NCBI GenBank assembly: GCA_036376775.1
Contig: DASUZP010000053.1
Location: forward strand, 1-47,807
Length of the DNA stretch: 47,807 nucleotides
Source: VRUE01 sp036376775
Lineage (GTDB): Bacteria; Actinomycetota; Thermoleophilia; Solirubrobacterales; 70-9
Direction of reading: 5' to 3'
Part shown: one piece after another, positions 45,199 to 47,807 of the stretch
How the letters are laid out: the number at the start of each line of letters is the position of its first letter
How positions within the stretch are numbered: position 1 is the first letter of the stretch
Translations under genes and position numbers: made by a program
Notes under the pieces: model-generated
Told to the model about the DNA's origin: nothing
Database searches by the model: none
Seen by the model: only the letters and a program-made list of their open reading frames with translations

Positions 45199-47807
45199 TT
45201 GAGCACTCATCCGAAAGCAGGCGCGAAGACCGACCCGCTGGCGCCGTTCAGCGAGCCGGTCAGGCGCTGGTTCGAGGCGTCGTTCGAGGCGCCGACGCCT
45301 GCCCAGGCGGGCGGGTGGGAGGCGATCTCGGGTGGGGCCAACGCCCTGATCTGCGCCCCGACTGGCTCCGGCAAGACGCTGGCCGCCTTCCTCTGGGGCA
45401 TAGACAAGCTCTCGCGAAGTGCCGTCGACGCGGGGAAAGGGGTGAAGATCGTCTATGTCTCGCCGTTGAAGGCGCTCTCCTATGACATCGAGCGCAACCT
45501 GCGGGCGCCGCTGCGGGGGATCGGCGCCGAGATCTCGGTCGGCTTGCGTACCGGCGACACCAGCCAGGCCGAGCGGCGGGCGATGCGCAAAACGCCGCCC
45601 GACATCCTCATCACCACCCCCGAGTCGCTCTACCTGATCCTCTCCTCGGGCGCCCGCGAGATCCTCACCGGCGTCGAGGCGGTGATCGTCGACGAGATTC
45701 ATGCGGTGGCCCAGTCCAAGCGGGGGTCGCACCTGGCGCTGACGTTGGAGCGTCTAGATCATCTGGTGAGTGACCATGCTTCTCAGGCGGCGGGTCCTGT
45801 CACGGCAGGGGACCCACCACCCCCTGCGGTAGCTAAAGCTTCCTCGGGGGTGGTCCCCCCTGCCGTGCCACCCGCCGCAGAAACGCGGGGAATCCAACGG
45901 ATAGGTCTCTCGGCAACGCAGCGGCCGTTGGAGCGCATAGCTCAATTTCTCGTCGGTCCTAAAAGAGCTTGCGAGATTGTGGATGCTGGGGTTGCTAAGG
46001 AGCTGGACCTTGAGATCGTCGTTCCGGTCGAGGACATGTCGGAACCGGGAGCTCCCAGCTTTCCCAACAGCGACGGCAACCCCACCGACGGCGAGCCCCT
46101 GGCCCACGTCCGCTCGATCTGGCCCGCGATCTACCCCGAGTTACTCAAGCTTGTTCGCGAACACAACTCGACGATCATCTTCGTAAACGCCCGTCGCGCC
46201 GCAGAGCGCCTGGCAAAGCGCTTGAACGAGCTTGCGGCTGAGGAGCCCTCGCTGGAGCTTCCGGCTACCGAGCATGGGGGCACCAGGCCCGCGGGTCCTG
46301 TCGCGGAAGAGGCGCCTCTGTCGGGGGGTGGCGGGGTAGGGGGGACCTCCCCTGAGGAAGCTTTAGCTACCGGAAGGGGAGGTGGGTCCCCTACCCCGAC
46401 AGGACCCGCCGACCCAGGTGCCTCCGTCGAAATAGCACGTGCTCATCATGGGTCCCTCTCTCATGAAGAGCGCCTCGTCGTCGAGGAGATGTTGAAGTCA
46501 GGCCAGCTGCCCTGCCTCGTCGCTACGAGCTCACTCGAGCTTGGAATCGACATGGGCGCCGTCGACCTGGTGATCCAGGTCGAGTCGCCGAAGTCGGTCA
46601 GCCGCGGCTTGCAGCGGGTCGGCCGCGCCGGTCATTCGCTGGGCGAGGTTTCGCGCGGCCGCATCTTCCCCAAGTTCCGCGCCGACCTGCTCGAGTGCGC
46701 GGTCGTCGCCCGGCGGATGCGCGAAGGGGCGATCGAGGAGACGGTGATCCCGCAGAACCCACTCGACGTCCTCGCCCAGCACCTGGTCTCGATGGCGGCG
46801 CTCGACGAGTGGGGGGTCGACGAGGTCGAGCGCCTTGTCACCGCGACCGAGCCCTTCGGCGAGCTCTCCCGCGAACAGCTCGAGAACGTGCTCGACATGC
46901 TCGACGGCCGCTACCCCTCGGACCGCTTCGCCGAGCTGCGGCCGCGGATCGTCTGGGACCGTGCCCGCGGCACGATGCATGGGCGCAAAGGCGCCCGCCA
47001 GCTGGTCGTCACCAACGCCGGCACGATTCCCGACCGCGGCCTCTACGGCGTCCATCTCCCCGACGGCCGCCGGGTCGGCGAGCTCGACGAGGAGATGGTC
47101 TACGAGGCGCGCCCGGGCCAGACCTTTCTGCTCGGGGCGACGACCTGGCGGATCGAGGACATCACCCGCGACCGGGTGATCGTCACGCCGGCGCCCGGGC
47201 TGCCCGGCGCGGTGCCCTTCTGGAAGGGCGACGGGATCGGCCGCCCGGCCGAGCTTGGCCGGGCGATCGGCGCCTTCTCGCGCGAGGCGGTCTCGCGCGA
47301 CCCGCAGGAGCTGGCCGGCGAGTACGACCTCGACCGCCGCGCCGCCGAGAACCTCGTCGCCTACCTGCGCGAGCAGCAGGCGGCGACCCGCGTCGTTCCC
47401 TCCGACGAGACGATCGTGGTCGAGCGCTTCCGCGACGAGATCGGCGATTGGCGCCTCTGCGTGCTCTCGCCCTTCGGCGGTCGTGTCCACTCCGCCTGGG
47501 GCCTCGCCCTGGGGCAGAAGATCCGCGAGGAGCTCGAACTGGAGGCCGACGCGATCTGGTCCGACGACGGCATCGTCATCCACCTCCCCGACGCCGACGA
47601 GCCGCCGCCTGCCGACCTGATCATGGTCGAGCCCGACGAGCTCGAGGACCTGGTCGTGCGCGAGCTCTCCGGCTCGGCCCTGTTCGGCGCCCGCTTCCGC
47701 GAGAACGCCTCGCGCTCGCTGCTGATCCCGCGTGCCTACCCGGGCAAGCGCACGCCGCTTTGGCAGCAGCGGCTGAAGTCGCAGAGCCTGCTCGAGGTGG
47801 CGCGCGA
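45199..47807 (+). CDS. lhr: Lhr-type large ATP-dependent helicase, N-terminal part (runs off window), with two in-frame palindromic insertions
   Basis: At least 869 codons are open to the window end. The superfamily 2 core has CAPTGSGKTLAAF (motif I, near residue 55), TTPESLYLIL, DEIHAVAQSKRGSHL (motif II, near 165), IGLSATQRPLE (motif III, near 238) and STIIFVNARRAAERLAKRLN. AHHGSLSHEER, VATSSLELGIDMGAVDLVIQ and RGLQRVGRAGHS (motif VI) complete it. A winged-helix/Lhr middle part follows. Lhr helicases unwind DNA and DNA-RNA hybrids in repair. Residues about 197-227 and 361-408 are Pro/Gly/Ala-rich segments encoded by the palindromes at 45787-45878 and 46279-46422, sitting in loops between motifs. 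The gene is not part of the polysaccharide locus. Confidence 0.9.
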   Translation, partial: MSTHPKAGAKTDPLAPFSEPVRRWFEASFEAPTPAQAGGWEAISGGANALICAPTGSGKTLAAFLWGIDKLSRSAVDAGKGVKIVYVSPLKALSYDIERNLRAPLRGIGAEISVGLRTGDTSQAERRAMRKTPPDILITTPESLYLILSSGAREILTGVEAVIVDEIHAVAQSKRGSHLALTLERLDHLVSDHASQAAGPVTAGDPPPPAVAKASSGVVPPAVPPAAETRGIQRIGLSATQRPLERIAQFLVGPKRACEIVDAGVAKELDLEIVVPVEDMSEPGAPSFPNSDGNPTDGEPLAHVRSIWPAIYPELLKLVREHNSTIIFVNARRAAERLAKRLNELAAEEPSLELPATEHGGTRPAGPVAEEAPLSGGGGVGGTSPEEALATGRGGGSPTPTGPADPGASVEIARAHHGSLSHEERLVVEEMLKSGQLPCLVATSSLELGIDMGAVDLVIQVESPKSVSRGLQRVGRAGHSLGEVSRGRIFPKFRADLLECAVVARRMREGAIEETVIPQNPLDVLAQHLVSMAALDEWGVDEVERLVTATEPFGELSREQLENVLDMLDGRYPSDRFAELRPRIVWDRARGTMHGRKGARQLVVTNAGTIPDRGLYGVHLPDGRRVGELDEEMVYEARPGQTFLLGATTWRIEDITRDRVIVTPAPGLPGAVPFWKGDGIGRPAELGRAIGAFSREAVSRDPQELAGEYDLDRRAAENLVAYLREQQAATRVVPSDETIVVERFRDEIGDWRLCVLSPFGGRVHSAWGLALGQKIREELELEADAIWSDDGIVIHLPDADEPPPADLIMVEPDELEDLVVRELSGSALFGARFRENASRSLLIPRAYPGKRTPLWQQRLKSQSLLEVAR
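45787..45878. repeat. In-frame palindromic element 1 inside lhr
   Basis: Three nested stems are perfect. GCGGCGGGT (45787-45795) pairs with ACCCGCCGC (45870-45878). CACGGCAGGGG (45801-45811) pairs with CCCCTGCCGTG (45857-45867). ACCACCCCC (45816-45824) pairs with GGGGGTGGT (45846-45854). The 21-nt loop (45825-45845) contains GGTAGCTAAAGCTTCCTC. Translation gives a Pro/Ala/Gly-rich peptide with no stop, between motifs II and III. The loop core recurs reversed in element 2. Confidence 0.9.
46279..46422. repeat. In-frame palindromic element 2 inside lhr, inverted relative to element 1
   Basis: GGCACC/GGTGCC (46279-46284, 46417-46422), GCGGGTCCTGTC/GACAGGACCCGC (46291-46302, 46398-46409), GGGGTAGGGG/CCCCTACCCC (46333-46342, 46388-46397) and ACCTCCCCT/AGGGGAGGT (46345-46353, 46375-46383) pair perfectly. 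The 21-nt loop (46354-46374) contains GAGGAAGCTTTAGCTACC, the exact reverse complement of the element 1 core. The left arm carries an extra 20-nt piece with the palindrome AGAGGCGCCTCT (46308-46319), flanked by CTGTC repeats. The reading frame stays open throughout. Confidence 0.9.

Noticed and set aside
1..47807. CRISPR arrays, rRNA, tRNA, transposases or integrases
   Set aside because: None seen: no regularly spaced repeats, no rRNA/tRNA signatures, no DDE or tyrosine recombinase motifs in the translated frames. The islands therefore lack their own visible mobility genes.

Overview
The window reads as about 48 kb of high-GC chromosome from an actinobacterium. Codon third positions are almost all G or C, GTG and TTG starts are common, genes overlap by 4 bp (GTGA/ATGA), and many transcription units appear to be leaderless. 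A deep actinobacterial lineage such as Thermoleophilia/Solirubrobacterales is my guess from overall character; no rRNA or marker gene in the window proves it.

Positions 1-45119 are essentially one large cell-surface polysaccharide locus. Its left part (1-19003) holds a truncated and a complete secreted clan GH-A glycosidase-like protein, GT2 glycosyltransferases, three large membrane proteins of GT-C type, two divergent RfbE-like sugar epimerases, a Wzt/Wzm ABC exporter with a carbohydrate-recognition tail, and a minus-strand operon of coiled-coil protein, double-GT2, GT4 and methyltransferase. The middle part (19042-28769) makes dTDP sugars. RmlA, RmlD, RmlB and RmlC give dTDP-L-rhamnose. 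An FdtB-like aminotransferase plus a fused acetyltransferase/3,4-ketoisomerase (FdtD-like) would divert the RmlB product to a dTDP-3-acetamido-3,6-dideoxyhexose. The right part (28766-45119) adds a fourth GT-C-like protein, an epimerase-like protein without its catalytic Tyr/Lys, two methyltransferases, two multidomain glycosyltransferases (673 and 1215 aa), a degenerate SGNH-like protein, a Wzy/ligase-type membrane protein with TPR tail, a polyprenyl-phosphate glycosylphosphotransferase, a small Gly/Ser-rich surface protein and a third GH-A paralogue. Sugar activation, lipid-linked initiation, chain assembly, modification, export and extracellular trimming are thus all represented.

Two accessory islands interrupt the locus. 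Positions 7900-9910 carry an AAA ATPase whose promoter is buried in a large palindrome, followed by a VapBC toxin-antitoxin pair. Positions 20211-21909 carry, all on the minus strand, an XRE regulator, an MNT-type nucleotidyltransferase split by an exact 11-bp tandem duplication, and an Abi/HEPN protein: a possible HEPN-MNT-like module with a broken middle gene. Next to it, between a plausible sigma70-type promoter and rmlD, lie two tandem 19-codon ORFs that look like copies of each other.

From 45199 to the window end runs the N-terminal two thirds or so of an Lhr-type ATP-dependent helicase. Its reading frame contains two long GC-rich palindromic elements in opposite orientation. They share an 18-nt loop core but have different stems, each preserved as base pairs. 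They enter the protein at two loops between helicase motifs without breaking the frame. I consider these in-frame palindromes the most notable novelty in the window, followed by the split nucleotidyltransferase module and the tandem micro-ORFs.
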